Counted from the first letter of the stretch, positions 1 to 8,723 are shown. The stretch: DNA of 64,000 bases from Micromonospora sp. NBC_00421 (GCF_036017915.1 NZ_CP107929.1:3600001-3664000), one strand, 5' to 3'. Translations and numbers: made by a program. The notes: a model not told the origin generated them from the letters alone.

Positions 1-66
1 GGCTCTGGTGATGTCGCCCCTCAGCACCGCCGCGCCGGCCGGCGGACGCCTCTTGTCGCTGGTCAT
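1..66 (-). CDS. Possible N-terminus of a truncated gene
   Basis: An open frame starts with ATG at 66 and runs leftwards off the window for 22 codons (MTSDKRRPPAGAAVLRGDIT...). A purine-rich stretch (gaagag) lies upstream of the ATG. It would be divergent from the ABC exporter that starts at 243, leaving a shared promoter region of about 175 bp. Too little is visible to assign a family, and it could be chance coding. Confidence 0.35.
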   Translation of the reverse strand, partial: MTSDKRRPPAGAAVLRGDITRA

Positions 67-242
67 CGGGGACTCTTCGCACCTGTCACGTGGGCCAATG
101 TAGCGCAACGACGGTACGGTTGCGTCCCGACGTGTTTTGCACTACCGTCCACGCAGCGACGAGGCTGCCCGGCACCGCGCCAGCCCACCGAATCCAGCGT
201 CGCGCGCATCCCGTTGGTACGAAAGATCGGAGCGCCCTTCCC

Positions 243-1136
243 ATGGCCACCACCGCGCTGGTCGACCCCGAAACGGGCCTGACCCAGGCGCAGCTGGCCG
301 CTCGGCACGGACTGCGGGTCGCCGGCGAGCGCCCGTCCCTGACCGAGTACAGCCGCAGACTGTGGGCCTACCGGCATTTCACCGCCGCGTACGCCAACGC
401 CAAACTGGTCGCTTCGTACAGCAACGCCAAGCTGGGCCAGATCTGGCAGGTGCTCACCCCGCTCACCAACGCCGCCGTCTACTACCTGATCTTCGGCGTG
501 GTGCTCGGGCAGAACACCATCCCGAACTTCATCGCGTACCTGACCACCGGGCTGTTCATCTTCAACTTCACCCAGAGCGCGGTGCTGGCCGGCACCCAGT
601 CGATAAGCGGCAACCTGGGGCTGATCCGGGCCCTGCACTTCCCCCGGGCCTGCCTGCCGCTGGCCGCCACGCTCACCCAGTTCCAGCAGCTGCTGGCCTC
701 GATGATCGTGCTGGTCGGCATCGTGCTGGTGACCGGCGAGCCGCTCACCCTGGCCTGGCTGATGCTGCCGCCGGCACTGCTGCTCCAGGCGGCCTTCAAC
801 GCCGGGGTCGTGATGGTGGTCGCCCGGATGGGCTCCAAGGCCAGCGACCTCAAGCAGGTCATGCCGTTCATCCTGCGCACCTGGATGTACGGCTCCGGCG
901 TGCTCTACAGCGTCAAGCTGTTCGACAGGTTGCCGGAGTGGGCCTCGACACTCATCCAGTTCAACCCGATCCTGGTCTACATCGAGCTGGCCCGGTACGC
1001 CCTGCTGGAGCAGGCGCCACTGCTCAACGAGTCGCTGACCCAGCTCTGGCTGGTGGCGGCCGGCTGGGCGGTGCTGGGTGGCGTGGCCGGGTTCGTCTAC
1101 TTCTGGCGCGGCGAACAGGAGTACGGCCGTGGATGA
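243..1136 (+). CDS. ABC-2 type polysaccharide/teichoic acid export permease (TagG/Wzm-like)
   Basis: A 297-residue membrane protein. The N-terminal cytoplasmic part (about 1-55) contains an aromatic/basic stretch (YRHFTAAYANAKLVASYSNA) typical of ABC-2 O-antigen and teichoic-acid exporters. About six hydrophobic segments follow, ending in a Phe/Tyr/Trp-rich C-terminus. The next gene encodes the cognate ATPase, and the two overlap by 8 bp, which implies translational coupling. The pair would move an undecaprenyl-linked polymer across the membrane. I chose ATG 243 because the protein then starts with MATTALVDPETGL and matches the family length. An upstream ATG at 90 would add a low-complexity extension. 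The polymer exported is inferred from the CDP-ribitol synthase and polymerase just downstream. Confidence 0.85.
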   Translation: MATTALVDPETGLTQAQLAARHGLRVAGERPSLTEYSRRLWAYRHFTAAYANAKLVASYSNAKLGQIWQVLTPLTNAAVYYLIFGVVLGQNTIPNFIAYLTTGLFIFNFTQSAVLAGTQSISGNLGLIRALHFPRACLPLAATLTQFQQLLASMIVLVGIVLVTGEPLTLAWLMLPPALLLQAAFNAGVVMVVARMGSKASDLKQVMPFILRTWMYGSGVLYSVKLFDRLPEWASTLIQFNPILVYIELARYALLEQAPLLNESLTQLWLVAAGWAVLGGVAGFVYFWRGEQEYGRG

Positions 1137-1947
1137 CAGGTACGAGACGTCCAACGACGTCACAGTGACCCTGCCCAGGGTCGTCGAGCGGATCCCCACC
1201 GTGGTGGTCGACGACGCACACGTGATCTACCGGGTGCACAAGGGCGCCGGGGGCGGGAGCACACCGGTGGCCGCGCTGCGCCGGCTGGTAAAGCGCTCCT
1301 CCGCGCCGAACATCCAGGAGGTGCATGCGGTCAAGGGGGTCTCCTTCACCGCGTACCGGGGTGAGGCGATCGGCCTGATCGGCAGCAACGGCTCCGGCAA
1401 ATCCACCCTGCTGCGGACCATCGCCGGGCTGCTCCCGGTCAACCGGGGCGCGGTCTACACCCAGGGCCAGCCGTCCCTGCTCGGGGTGAACGCCGCCCTG
1501 CTCAACGACCTGTCGGGCGAGCGGAACGTCACGCTGGGCTGCCTGGCGATGGGCATGCAGCCCGACGACGTGGCCCGGATGACCCCGGAGATCATCGAGT
1601 TCTCCGGGATCAACCAGCGGGGTGACTTCGCCAGCCTGCCGATGCGGACGTACTCCTCGGGTATGGCGGCCCGGCTGCGGTTCTCCATCGCCGCCGCCAA
1701 GAAGCACGACGTGCTGCTGATCGACGAGGCGCTCGCCACCGGCGACAAGGGCTTCCGCAAGCGCAGCGAGCAGCGGGTCCGGGAGCTGCGCGAGGGGGCC
1801 GGCACGGTCTTCCTGGTCAGCCACCAGCTCTCCTCGGTGCGCGACACCTGCGAACGGACGATCTGGTTGGAGTCGGGGCTGATCCGGATGGACGGGCCCA
1901 CCGACGAGGTGATCCGGGCGTACGAGGCATTCGCCAACGGCAAGTAG
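1129..1947 (+). CDS. ABC transporter ATP-binding protein for polysaccharide export (TagH/Wzt-like)
   Basis: A 272-residue ATPase that starts with GTG 1129 inside the end of the permease gene. Walker A is GSNGSGKS (85-92), the signature is YSSGM (175-179), and Walker B is DVLLIDE (194-200). YSSGM instead of LSGGQ is the usual form in TagH/RfbB/Wzt exporters. There is no long C-terminal substrate-binding domain as in carbohydrate-binding Wzt proteins, so the polymer need not carry a recognised terminal cap. It forms a complex with the permease at 243-1136. A gap of about 170 bp follows before the CDP-ribitol synthase gene. Confidence 0.9.
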   Translation: MDDRYETSNDVTVTLPRVVERIPTVVVDDAHVIYRVHKGAGGGSTPVAALRRLVKRSSAPNIQEVHAVKGVSFTAYRGEAIGLIGSNGSGKSTLLRTIAGLLPVNRGAVYTQGQPSLLGVNAALLNDLSGERNVTLGCLAMGMQPDDVARMTPEIIEFSGINQRGDFASLPMRTYSSGMAARLRFSIAAAKKHDVLLIDEALATGDKGFRKRSEQRVRELREGAGTVFLVSHQLSSVRDTCERTIWLESGLIRMDGPTDEVIRAYEAFANGK

Positions 1948-2117
1948 TATTCCGGGCGCACGTAGGGCATCGACCCGGTGCCCGACGGACCGCGTCGTCC
2001 CGTTGGGGCGGCGCGGTCCGCGCGTTAAGGTTCATCCCGTCGCCGTGCTGGCGCAATCTTCCGTTCAGGGTGACCCCCGGGACGTGTGCAGACATTCCCC
2101 GAGAGTGAGGATCGGCA

Positions 2118-3626
2118 ATGACGCAGGACCACACCACTGGCCCGGACGCCACACCGGAGACCCCGGCGCCGTGGCGGCCCTCGCGGACGGTGGCGGTGGT
2201 GCTGGCCGGAGGCACCGGGACCCGGCTGGGCCTGGGCATCCCGAAGCAGTTGCTGAAGATCGCCGGCAAGCCGATCATCGAGCACACCCTGGCCGTCTTC
2301 GAGGGCGCCCCGGAGATCGACGAGATCATCGTGCTGATGGCCACCGGCCACGTCGCCGACGCCCAGCAGATCGTCGACAAGGCCGGGTTCCGCAAGGTCA
2401 GCAAGGTGATCGAGGGCGGCGAGACCCGTAACGCCACCACCCGGATCGCCCTGGACGCGGTCGGCGAGGGTGACGTCAACATCCTCTTCCACGACGCGGT
2501 CCGCCCGCTGGTCAGCGCCCGGATCGTGCGCGAGTGCGTGAACGCGCTGTGGAGCTACACCGCCGTCGACGTGGCGATCCCCTCGGCCGACACGATCATC
2601 CAGGTCGACGAGGACGAGTGCATCACCGACATCCCGGTCCGCTCCCGGCTGCGCCGGGGGCAGACCCCGCAGGCGTTCCGCTCGGGCACCATCCGGGAGG
2701 CGTACCGGCGGGCCGAGGGCGACCCGGACTTCGCCGCCACCGACGACTGCGGTGTGGTGCTGCGCTACCTGCCCGGCACGCCGATCAAGGTGATCGACGG
2801 GTCGGACGAGAACATCAAGGTCACCCACCCGGTCGACGTGCACCTCGCCGACAAGCTCTTCCAGCTCGCCGCCGCCCAGGCGCCCCGGCTGTCGCACCGC
2901 AGCTACACCGAGGAGCTGGCCGGTCGGACGATCGTCATCTTCGGCGGCAGCTACGGCATCGGCCACGACCTGGCCGAGCTGGCCCGGGGCTACGGCGCGC
3001 AGGTCTTCCCGTTCAGCCGCTCCAGCACCGGCACCCACGTCGAGCAGACCGGCGACGTCGAGGCCGCGCTGAAGACCGCCTTCGAGGCCACCGGCCGGAT
3101 CGACCACGTGGTGGTCACCGCCGGCATCCTGGAGAAGGGCGCGCTTGCCGAGATGGACGAGGAGACCATGGACCGGGTGCTCCAGGTCAACTTCGTCGGC
3201 CCGGTGATCGCCGCCCGGCAGTCCCTGCCGTACCTCCAGCAGACCAAGGGTCAGCTGCTGCTCTACACGTCCAGCTCGTACACCCGGGGCCGGGCGCAGT
3301 ACGCGCTCTACTCGTCGACCAAGGCGGCGCTCGTCAACCTGACCCAGGCGCTCTCCGACGAGTGGGCCGAGTTCGGGGTCCGGGTCAACTGCATCAACCC
3401 GGAGCGCACCGCCACCCCGATGCGCACAAAGGCGTTCGGCGAGGAGCCGGAGCACACCCTGCTGGCCGCCGAGACGGTCGCCCAGTCCTCGCTCGACGTG
3501 CTGATCTCCGACCTCACCGGCCAGGTGATCGACGTCCGGCGGGCCCCCGGCGAGCCGGCCCCGGTGCCGGCCCAGCCGACCTCGGCCGCGCAGGACCGGC
3601 TGCCCAGCGGCGTCGACGCCGGCTGA
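2118..3626 (+). CDS. Bifunctional CDP-ribitol synthase (IspD-like cytidylyltransferase fused to SDR reductase)
   Basis: A 502-residue two-domain enzyme. Residues 24-250 are an IspD/TarI-type cytidylyltransferase with the nucleotide loop LAGGTGTRLG (29-38) and the lysine of IPKQ (43). Residues 270-480 are a short-chain dehydrogenase with Rossmann motif GGSYGIG (276-282), catalytic Ser near 386 and Y398-x3-K402. This order matches Haemophilus Bcs1/Acs1, which reduces ribulose-5-phosphate to ribitol-5-phosphate and couples it to CTP. In Bacillus and Staphylococcus, TarI and TarJ are separate proteins and TarJ is an MDR-type reductase. The product CDP-ribitol would feed the polymerase at 3650. 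Substrate assignment is by architecture, and another polyol phosphate is possible. Confidence 0.85.
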   Translation: MTQDHTTGPDATPETPAPWRPSRTVAVVLAGGTGTRLGLGIPKQLLKIAGKPIIEHTLAVFEGAPEIDEIIVLMATGHVADAQQIVDKAGFRKVSKVIEGGETRNATTRIALDAVGEGDVNILFHDAVRPLVSARIVRECVNALWSYTAVDVAIPSADTIIQVDEDECITDIPVRSRLRRGQTPQAFRSGTIREAYRRAEGDPDFAATDDCGVVLRYLPGTPIKVIDGSDENIKVTHPVDVHLADKLFQLAAAQAPRLSHRSYTEELAGRTIVIFGGSYGIGHDLAELARGYGAQVFPFSRSSTGTHVEQTGDVEAALKTAFEATGRIDHVVVTAGILEKGALAEMDEETMDRVLQVNFVGPVIAARQSLPYLQQTKGQLLLYTSSSYTRGRAQYALYSSTKAALVNLTQALSDEWAEFGVRVNCINPERTATPMRTKAFGEEPEHTLLAAETVAQSSLDVLISDLTGQVIDVRRAPGEPAPVPAQPTSAAQDRLPSGVDAG

Positions 3627-3649
3627 CCGACCCCCGGAGACGGTACGAC

Positions 3650-5326
3650 ATGCGTGGTGACCTGGTCAGGAAACTGATCGCACGGTGCCTGACCACCGGC
3701 CTGGCCGTGGTCGCCTTCCTGGTGGTGGCGTTCACCGGGGCCACCGGCTGGGGCCTGGCCCTGGCGGTGGCCGCGCTGGCCGCCGCCGCCTACGAACGCC
3801 GGGTCCGCCCCGACGCCGACACCGTCGCCGAGACGGTGCTGCTGGCCGCCGGGATCCTGGTCGGCTACGCCCGCCGGCTCGACGACGGTTTCGACCCGGT
3901 GCTGGCGCTGACCGCGCTGCTGCTGCTGGGCCTGGTGCTGCTGGTGGGGCCGCTGCGCGACGCCGGCAACCTGGAGATCCGGGCGGCGAACCTGCCGGTG
4001 CGGGCGTGGACCCCGCTGGTCGCCGCCCGGCTCGGCGGCGTACTGCTGGGGCTGCTGGCCGTGGTGGCGGTGGCCGCCGCGTTCGCCCTGCCCGCCGTGC
4101 TGGCGCTGGTCGTCGTCCTGCTGGTGGCCGCCGGCTGCGGCGCGGTCGGCCTGGACCTGGCCCGGCGACGGTTCCGGCCCTCGGGCGGGGGCGGCCCGGT
4201 GACCCGGGCGCTGCGGGCGCACCAGCCGGAGTTCCTGCTCTACTTCTCCGCCCCGCCCGGCTCGGAATACCAGGTCACCATGTGGCTGCCCTACCTGGAG
4301 CGGCTCGGCCGGCCGTTCCTGGTGCTGCTGCGGGAGCCGGAGTTCCTGCCCACGGTCGCCGCCGCGACGAGCGCCCCGGTGGTCTACTGCCCCACCCTCA
4401 AGGCGATGGACGAGGCGCTGGTGCCCAGCCTGCGGGTGGCGTTCTATGTCAACCACGGGGCGAAGAACAGCCACTGCATCCGGTTCACCCAGCTCACCCA
4501 CGTGCAACTGCACCACGGCGACAGCGACAAGGCGCCCAGCGCCAACCCGGTCTCGGCCATCTTCGACAAGATCTTCGTGGCCGGTCCGGCGGCGATCGAG
4601 CGGTACGCGCGGGCCGGCGTGGAGATCCCCGCCGAGAAGTTCGTCGTGGTAGGTCGCCCCCAGGTCGAGGCCATCGAGGTACGCCGGGAGGTGCGGCCAC
4701 TGACCGCCCCGACCGTGCTCTACACCCCCACCTGGACCGGCCACCACGCCGACGCCAACTACTGCTCGCTGCCGGTGGCCGAGCCGATGCTGCGCCGGCT
4801 GCTCGACCGGGGCGCCACGGTGATCCTGCGGGCGCACCCGTACACCGGGCAGAACCCGGCCTCGGCCCGGCAGTTGGCGCGGCTGACCGAGCTGCTCGCC
4901 GCCGACCGGACCCGCACCGGCCGGCAGCACCTGTGGGGCGCGGCGGCCAGTCGGGAGCTGAGCCTGACCGACTGCGTCAACCGCTCCGACGCGCTGGTCT
5001 CCGACGTCTCCGGGGTCATCTCCGACTACCTCTACTCGGGCAAGCCGTACGCGGTGACCGACCTGGGTGTCGACGGCGACGAGTTCCTGACCCGCTTCCC
5101 GCTGGCCCGCTCCGGTTACGTGCTGCGCCGGGACATGGCCAACCTGGACGAGGTGCTGACCGGGCTGCTGGACACCGACCCGTTGGCGGCGGCCCGTTGG
5201 CAGACCCGCCGTCGCTACCTGGGCGACTTCCCCGCCGACGCGTACGCCGACGGCTTCCTCGACGCCGCCCGCCGGGAGCTGGAGCCTGACCGCTCGCTGC
5301 AAGATCGTGCTCGATCCATGTTGTAG
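3650..5326 (+). CDS. CDP-glycerol/CDP-ribitol polyol-phosphate transferase (teichoic acid polymerase-like), membrane protein
   Basis: A 558-residue protein. The N-terminal 180 residues are strongly hydrophobic, with about five predicted membrane segments. The catalytic part (about 195-545) is the glycerophosphotransferase fold: a polar VNHG patch, a GRPQ motif, a TPTW motif and a late SDVSGVISDYL segment that matches the conserved acidic active-site region of TagB/TagF proteins. It would transfer polyol phosphate from a CDP-alcohol to a lipid-linked acceptor at the inner membrane face. TagF-type enzymes in Firmicutes lack such a large membrane domain, but it is seen in actinomycete homologues. 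ATG 3650 is 23 bp after the CDP-ribitol synthase stop, so the two genes probably form an operon. The stop lies inside the terminator stem. Confidence 0.85.
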   Translation: MRGDLVRKLIARCLTTGLAVVAFLVVAFTGATGWGLALAVAALAAAAYERRVRPDADTVAETVLLAAGILVGYARRLDDGFDPVLALTALLLLGLVLLVGPLRDAGNLEIRAANLPVRAWTPLVAARLGGVLLGLLAVVAVAAAFALPAVLALVVVLLVAAGCGAVGLDLARRRFRPSGGGGPVTRALRAHQPEFLLYFSAPPGSEYQVTMWLPYLERLGRPFLVLLREPEFLPTVAAATSAPVVYCPTLKAMDEALVPSLRVAFYVNHGAKNSHCIRFTQLTHVQLHHGDSDKAPSANPVSAIFDKIFVAGPAAIERYARAGVEIPAEKFVVVGRPQVEAIEVRREVRPLTAPTVLYTPTWTGHHADANYCSLPVAEPMLRRLLDRGATVILRAHPYTGQNPASARQLARLTELLAADRTRTGRQHLWGAAASRELSLTDCVNRSDALVSDVSGVISDYLYSGKPYAVTDLGVDGDEFLTRFPLARSGYVLRRDMANLDEVLTGLLDTDPLAAARWQTRRRYLGDFPADAYADGFLDAARRELEPDRSLQDRARSML

Positions 5327-5361
5327 TGGCCTCCCTCGAGAAGGAGGCCACTACAACCATG
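5317..5361. terminator. Bidirectional hairpin terminator overlapping a stop codon
   Basis: Left arm 5321-5334 (TTGTAGTGGCCTCC) pairs perfectly with 5343-5356 across an 8-nt loop. The stem extends further to 5317/5361 with one bulged base. The TAG stop of the polymerase gene is part of the stem. It sits between two convergent genes. There is no clear U-tract, as is common in actinomycetes. Confidence 0.8.
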
Positions 5362-5398
5362 TCCGAGCGCGACCTTGCGGCCGACGCGCGGCGGGCGG

Positions 5399-6265
5399 TC
5401 AGGCGGAGTAGCCCCGGGTGGCGATCCAGTTCGCCAGGGTGGTCACGCTGACCCAGTACGCCGGCAGCGACGGGTCGGCCGAGTCGGCGATCCGGACGAT
5501 ACGGCCGTTGTCCTGGTAGCCGACCACGGCGACGTAGTGGCCGCCGGGGAAGGAGTGCCAGCCGCCGTCGAGATCGGTGACGTCCCCGACCACGTTCGCG
5601 ACCACGGCCCGCTTGTCGGTGACCGTCGCGACCACGTCGGCCCGCAGCCGCTCGGCCTGCGCGTCACTGGGGGTGCCGGCGAACATCCGGGTCCGGTACG
5701 GGTCGCCCTTCACCACGGCGTTGAGCACCCGGGTCGTGTCCTCGGCCGAGTTGGTGCCCATCTCGGTGGTGCCCAACTGGGCGGCGAGGTCGTCCTGGCT
5801 GCGCTCGATGCCGGCCGCGCTGAGCGCGTTGCGCACCGCCGCCGGGCCGCAGTAGTAGTAGGTGGTCTGCGCCTGGTACTCGTAGCGGAGGACCTTCGAC
5901 GACGGCGGCTTCGGAGCTGCCACCGTGCGGGTCAGGTCCGGGTTGGCGGTGGCCCTGGTCTTCGCCCTGGTGACCCGGAGTGATGGGGTGGGGCTCGCCG
6001 ACGGGCTGGCCGTGGGGGTGGCCGACGGGCTGGTCCGGGCGGGGGCGGCGACCCGGGCCTGGGCGCGGGTGGCGACGTCGTCGAGGCGGGGGGCGGTCTC
6101 GGCGACGGCGGTCGAACGCTGCTGGTCGGTCGGGGCGTCGTCGACCCCGGCAGCCAGCGCGGCGGCGCCGGTGGCCAGGACGACGACCGCTGCCGAGCCG
6201 ACCACCAGCTGGTACGGGCGCTGAGTGGTCAGCCGGCGTAGCTGTCGCTTCATGTGGTGCTTCAC
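5399..6265 (-). CDS. Secreted or membrane-anchored C39-like cysteine peptidase family protein
   Basis: A 288-residue protein. Residues 18-40 form a membrane anchor or signal segment. Residues 41-125 are a disordered Ala/Pro/Ser/Thr linker. Residues 126-288 are a peptidase C39-like domain with Cys139 (YYYCGPA), His243 (GGHYVAVVGY) and Asp261 (RIADSADP) as a plausible catalytic triad. Such extracellular papain-like proteins are common in actinomycetes and mostly uncharacterised. I chose GTG 6265 because GGAGGA lies 7 nt upstream. An internal ATG at 6253 lacks that spacing. It converges on the polymerase gene and shares the terminator at 5317-5361. Confidence 0.75.
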   Translation of the reverse strand: MKHHMKRQLRRLTTQRPYQLVVGSAAVVVLATGAAALAAGVDDAPTDQQRSTAVAETAPRLDDVATRAQARVAAPARTSPSATPTASPSASPTPSLRVTRAKTRATANPDLTRTVAAPKPPSSKVLRYEYQAQTTYYYCGPAAVRNALSAAGIERSQDDLAAQLGTTEMGTNSAEDTTRVLNAVVKGDPYRTRMFAGTPSDAQAERLRADVVATVTDKRAVVANVVGDVTDLDGGWHSFPGGHYVAVVGYQDNGRIVRIADSADPSLPAYWVSVTTLANWIATRGYSA

Positions 6266-6377
6266 AGGGTGTTCCTCCACGGGGCGAGGCGGCCGGGCAC
6301 GCCGGAGCGGCACGCGGCGGTACGCCACGCGCGGATCGGGTGTTCGGCCGCTCGTTCGGTCGGGACCGCCCGACGGG

Positions 6378-6442
6378 GGCCGGGCAGCTCGGTGGGCCGC
6401 CCGACGAGAGGCCGGGCAGTTCGGTGGGGCCGTCCGACGAGA
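6378..6442. repeat. Imperfect tandem duplication of a 32/33-bp unit
   Basis: The unit at 6378-6409 (GGCCGGGCAGCTCGGTGGGC...) is repeated at 6410-6442 with a few substitutions and one extra G. It lies upstream of the C39-like peptidase gene. No function is evident. Confidence 0.7.
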
Positions 6443-7041
6443 CCGGACGGCGGGGGCTGTCGGCCGGGTCAGCGCGTCAGGCGCGACGGTCCGGCGGCAC
6501 CCCGGCACCGAGGTGGCGGAACTACCGAGGGGGTGGGGTCGTAGTACACGAGGATGGAACTCCTTCCGCTGCCGCCGACCGGGTTAGCTGACGGATTCGG
6601 GCGGGAAGATCGCCCTACCCCGGGCCGTGGCCCGCGGATTCACCCCAGATGGTGCGGTGGGTCCCCGGTTCGTGACTCGCACGATTGAGCGGGTCGGCGC
6701 GGCGTCGCCTGCTGCGAACGGGAACCGCACCGGACCGCAGCGACACTACTGGCCGGGTTCTCCCTCGCCAAGCCCCGTGAGCTGCGCAAACATGGTCGAG
6801 GCGCACCGTTTTCCGGTGCACTCGGGCACCGACTGGCCGCTCGTGGGGCGACCGGGGCGTCCGTCTCGCGGGGGCGACAACCGGACGCTCCGCCAGCAAC
6901 CACCGATGATCGTCGTAGTCGATGTGACCACCTGTGACCAGGTGTCCGAATCCCCACGCACGGTGACGCCACCCACGCCGGCCCGGATAACAATTCCGCC
7001 CTCGTGACGCCAGGCAGCCCCGATGGCCCGGAGCTGGGACC

Positions 7042-7184
7042 GGACCACGACGCCGGACCACGACACGGGACCGCGACCCCGGACCGCGACCCCGGACCGC
7101 GACCCCGGACCGCGACCCCGGACCGCGACCCCGGACCGCGATGCCGGACCGCGATGCCGGACCGCGATGCCGGACCGCGATGCC
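7042..7184. repeat. 13-bp minisatellite, 11 tandem copies
   Basis: Eleven head-to-tail 13-bp units fill 143 bp. Two degenerate copies (7042-7067, GGACCACGAC...) are followed by five of GGACCGCGACCCC or its last-base equivalent up to 7132 and four of GGACCGCGATGCC (7133-7184). The unit length is not a multiple of three, so the array cannot encode one repeated peptide. The two subtypes lie in blocks, as expected from slippage expansion. There are no spacers, so it is not CRISPR. Confidence 0.9.
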
Positions 7185-7265
7185 GCGACGAAGCGGGGCC
7201 GTGGTGGCGGTGTCCATGCCGAGCCGATACCGCTACCGGCGCGGCATCGAGCCGATCATCTCCGG

Positions 7266-8024
7266 TCAGTTCACCCGGGCCGGGTGCCAGCGGGCGGCGG
7301 GTGCCGGACGGGCCGCCGACGTCGCGCTGCGGGGCAACGGAATCCGGCCCGGCCGCAGCCGTTGCGCCGCCGCGTACGCCTCGACGGCCAGGGACCGGGC
7401 CGCCTCGGCGGCCAGTTCGGCGTCCCGCCACGCCGCCCGTTCCCGCCCGACCGCGACCCGGTACGCCGTACGCCGGTCCCCGCGGACGGCTCGGGCGAGC
7501 ATCACCTCGTGTTCGACCGGGTGCCGACGCGGGTCCCAGCCGTCGCGGTGGGCGAAGACGTCCCGCAGCCGCTCCACCGACAACTCCCCCCGCCAGTGCG
7601 CCGCCACCGCCTCCTGGTGCAGCCACCGTTCCCGGCCCGCGTACTCGACGGGGGTACGGGGGGTACGCGGGCTGGGCAGCGCACCGGCACCGGCGAACCG
7701 GCGGGCCACCGTCTCCGCCTCGTCGTACGCCTGCCAGGCCCGGTCCAGGTCGTCCTGGGCAGCCAGCCAGGCCGTACGACGGCGGTGCGCCGTCTGGGCG
7801 GCCCCGGTGGCGGCGACGGCCACCTCCTCGGCGTAGCGGCGCAGATCGGCGACCGGGGGCGGGGCGTCGGGTGGCGGCACGACGGCGGCGGCGTCGGTCG
7901 GGTGCTCCCGCTCGGGCCGGGCCACCAGGACGGTGAGCCCGGTCAGGGCGAGGACGAGCAGCGCGGACCAGATGGCGGTGGCGGTCGGGACCTCGATCAG
8001 GAACTGGGAGAGCACGGTGTTCAC
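7266..8024 (-). CDS. Hypothetical single-pass membrane protein
   Basis: I do not recognise this 252-residue protein. It starts with a short extracytoplasmic part and one membrane helix (about 12-35, ATAIWSALLVLALTGLTVLV). A long Ala/Arg-rich region with coiled-coil character follows (residues 60-235, many AWxxYDEAE/RRRTAW-like stretches). GTG 8024 is preceded by GAGGTG at a 6-nt distance. It lies 136 bp downstream of another small minus-strand secreted protein and may be cotranscribed with it. Codon use is typical for the window, which supports a real gene. Confidence 0.6.
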   Translation of the reverse strand: MNTVLSQFLIEVPTATAIWSALLVLALTGLTVLVARPEREHPTDAAAVVPPPDAPPPVADLRRYAEEVAVAATGAAQTAHRRRTAWLAAQDDLDRAWQAYDEAETVARRFAGAGALPSPRTPRTPVEYAGRERWLHQEAVAAHWRGELSVERLRDVFAHRDGWDPRRHPVEHEVMLARAVRGDRRTAYRVAVGRERAAWRDAELAAEAARSLAVEAYAAAQRLRPGRIPLPRSATSAARPAPAARWHPARVN

Positions 8025-8160
8025 GGTCGGCACCTCGCGGGCGGGAAGCGGAAGAGGAGGCCGTACCGGCGGCGGGTCCGTTGCGGAGGACGTCCGGCCG
8101 GGCGGTGCGGGGGTGAGGTTCGTCGCACTGGCGGTCGCGGGTGGGCCCCCGCGTGGGCGG

Positions 8161-8577
8161 TCAGCCCGCCGGGGGTGCCCGTGGGCCGGCGACGGTGGGC
8201 AGCCGCCCGGCGGTAGCCCCCGGGGGCGGGACCGGGACGTTCCGCGCGGCACCGGCCGGCACGGTGAGCGTGACGGCGTCGACCCGGTCTGCGGCGACCA
8301 CGCCGGCCAGGTCGACCCCCTGGTCACCGGTGCGGATGCCGGTGAGGCCACCGCCCGGAGCGGACAGGGCCGCAGCGGCGTCGAAGGACACCGGCGCGTC
8401 GATCGACAGGGCGGCTGCGGGCGACCCCGGGTCGGGCAGCACCGGGTCGGACAGCGCGGAGCCGGACAGCGCCGGCCCGGCGACGGCGAACGCGATCGCG
8501 ACGGCGAGACCGGTCAGCAGCCGGGACAACCAGCGCGCGACCCACCACAGGGGACTGGCGGGCGCGGCCGGGAACAT
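8161..8577 (-). CDS. Hypothetical small secreted protein
   Basis: A 138-residue unrecognised protein. The N-terminus (MFPAAPASPLWWVARWLSRL) leads into a hydrophobic signal-like segment to about residue 38. The rest is low in Cys and aromatic residues and rich in Ala, Val, Pro and Asp, like an exported surface protein. It lies between the acyltransferase gene and the membrane protein at 7266-8024, all on the minus strand. Coding is plausible but not certain. Confidence 0.5.
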   Translation of the reverse strand: MFPAAPASPLWWVARWLSRLLTGLAVAIAFAVAGPALSGSALSDPVLPDPGSPAAALSIDAPVSFDAAAALSAPGGGLTGIRTGDQGVDLAGVVAADRVDAVTLTVPAGAARNVPVPPPGATAGRLPTVAGPRAPPAG

Positions 8578-8723
8578 GTGTCCACGCTACCGCCGAGGTG
8601 ACCGGCCCGCAGCACCGCCGGGCGTGTCGCCGCGCCGACCACCGGGTGCCCCTCGCCCGGCCTGGGGACTTCCGGGAACACCCCTGGTCGGCAGGGGTGG
8701 CCGGAGCACCTGGTGCAGTGGGA

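Larger units (their letters stand above)
6266..7265. other. Intergenic region of 1 kb with two tandem repeats and no supported gene
   Basis: Open frames exist here on both strands, but none has family resemblance, a convincing start or actinomycete codon periodicity. The region holds the upstream side of the C39-like gene, a 32/33-bp duplication (6378-6442) and an 11-copy 13-bp array (7042-7184). The stretch 6760-7010 is less GC-rich than its surroundings and could contain promoters. Confidence 0.6.

Noticed and set aside
90..242. N-terminal extension of the ABC permease from ATG 90
   Set aside because: The extension is low-complexity and not typical of the family; ATG 243 gives the usual N-terminus.
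63..1199. Long minus-strand open frame opposite the ABC permease
   Set aside because: Antisense shadow of a high-GC gene: Arg/Gly/His/Gln-rich with no domain, while the plus strand encodes a recognisable permease.
3308..5302. Minus-strand open frame of over 600 codons opposite the polymerase gene
   Set aside because: Low-complexity Gly/Gln/Val/Arg translation. It is the complement of a clear glycerophosphotransferase gene.
7042..7184. Possible CRISPR array
   Set aside because: The 13-bp repeats are contiguous with no spacers, and no cas gene is present.
6640..7626. 328-codon minus-strand frame across the 13-bp repeat array
   Set aside because: It runs through the repeats with a shifting low-complexity translation and overlaps the better supported gene at 7266-8024.
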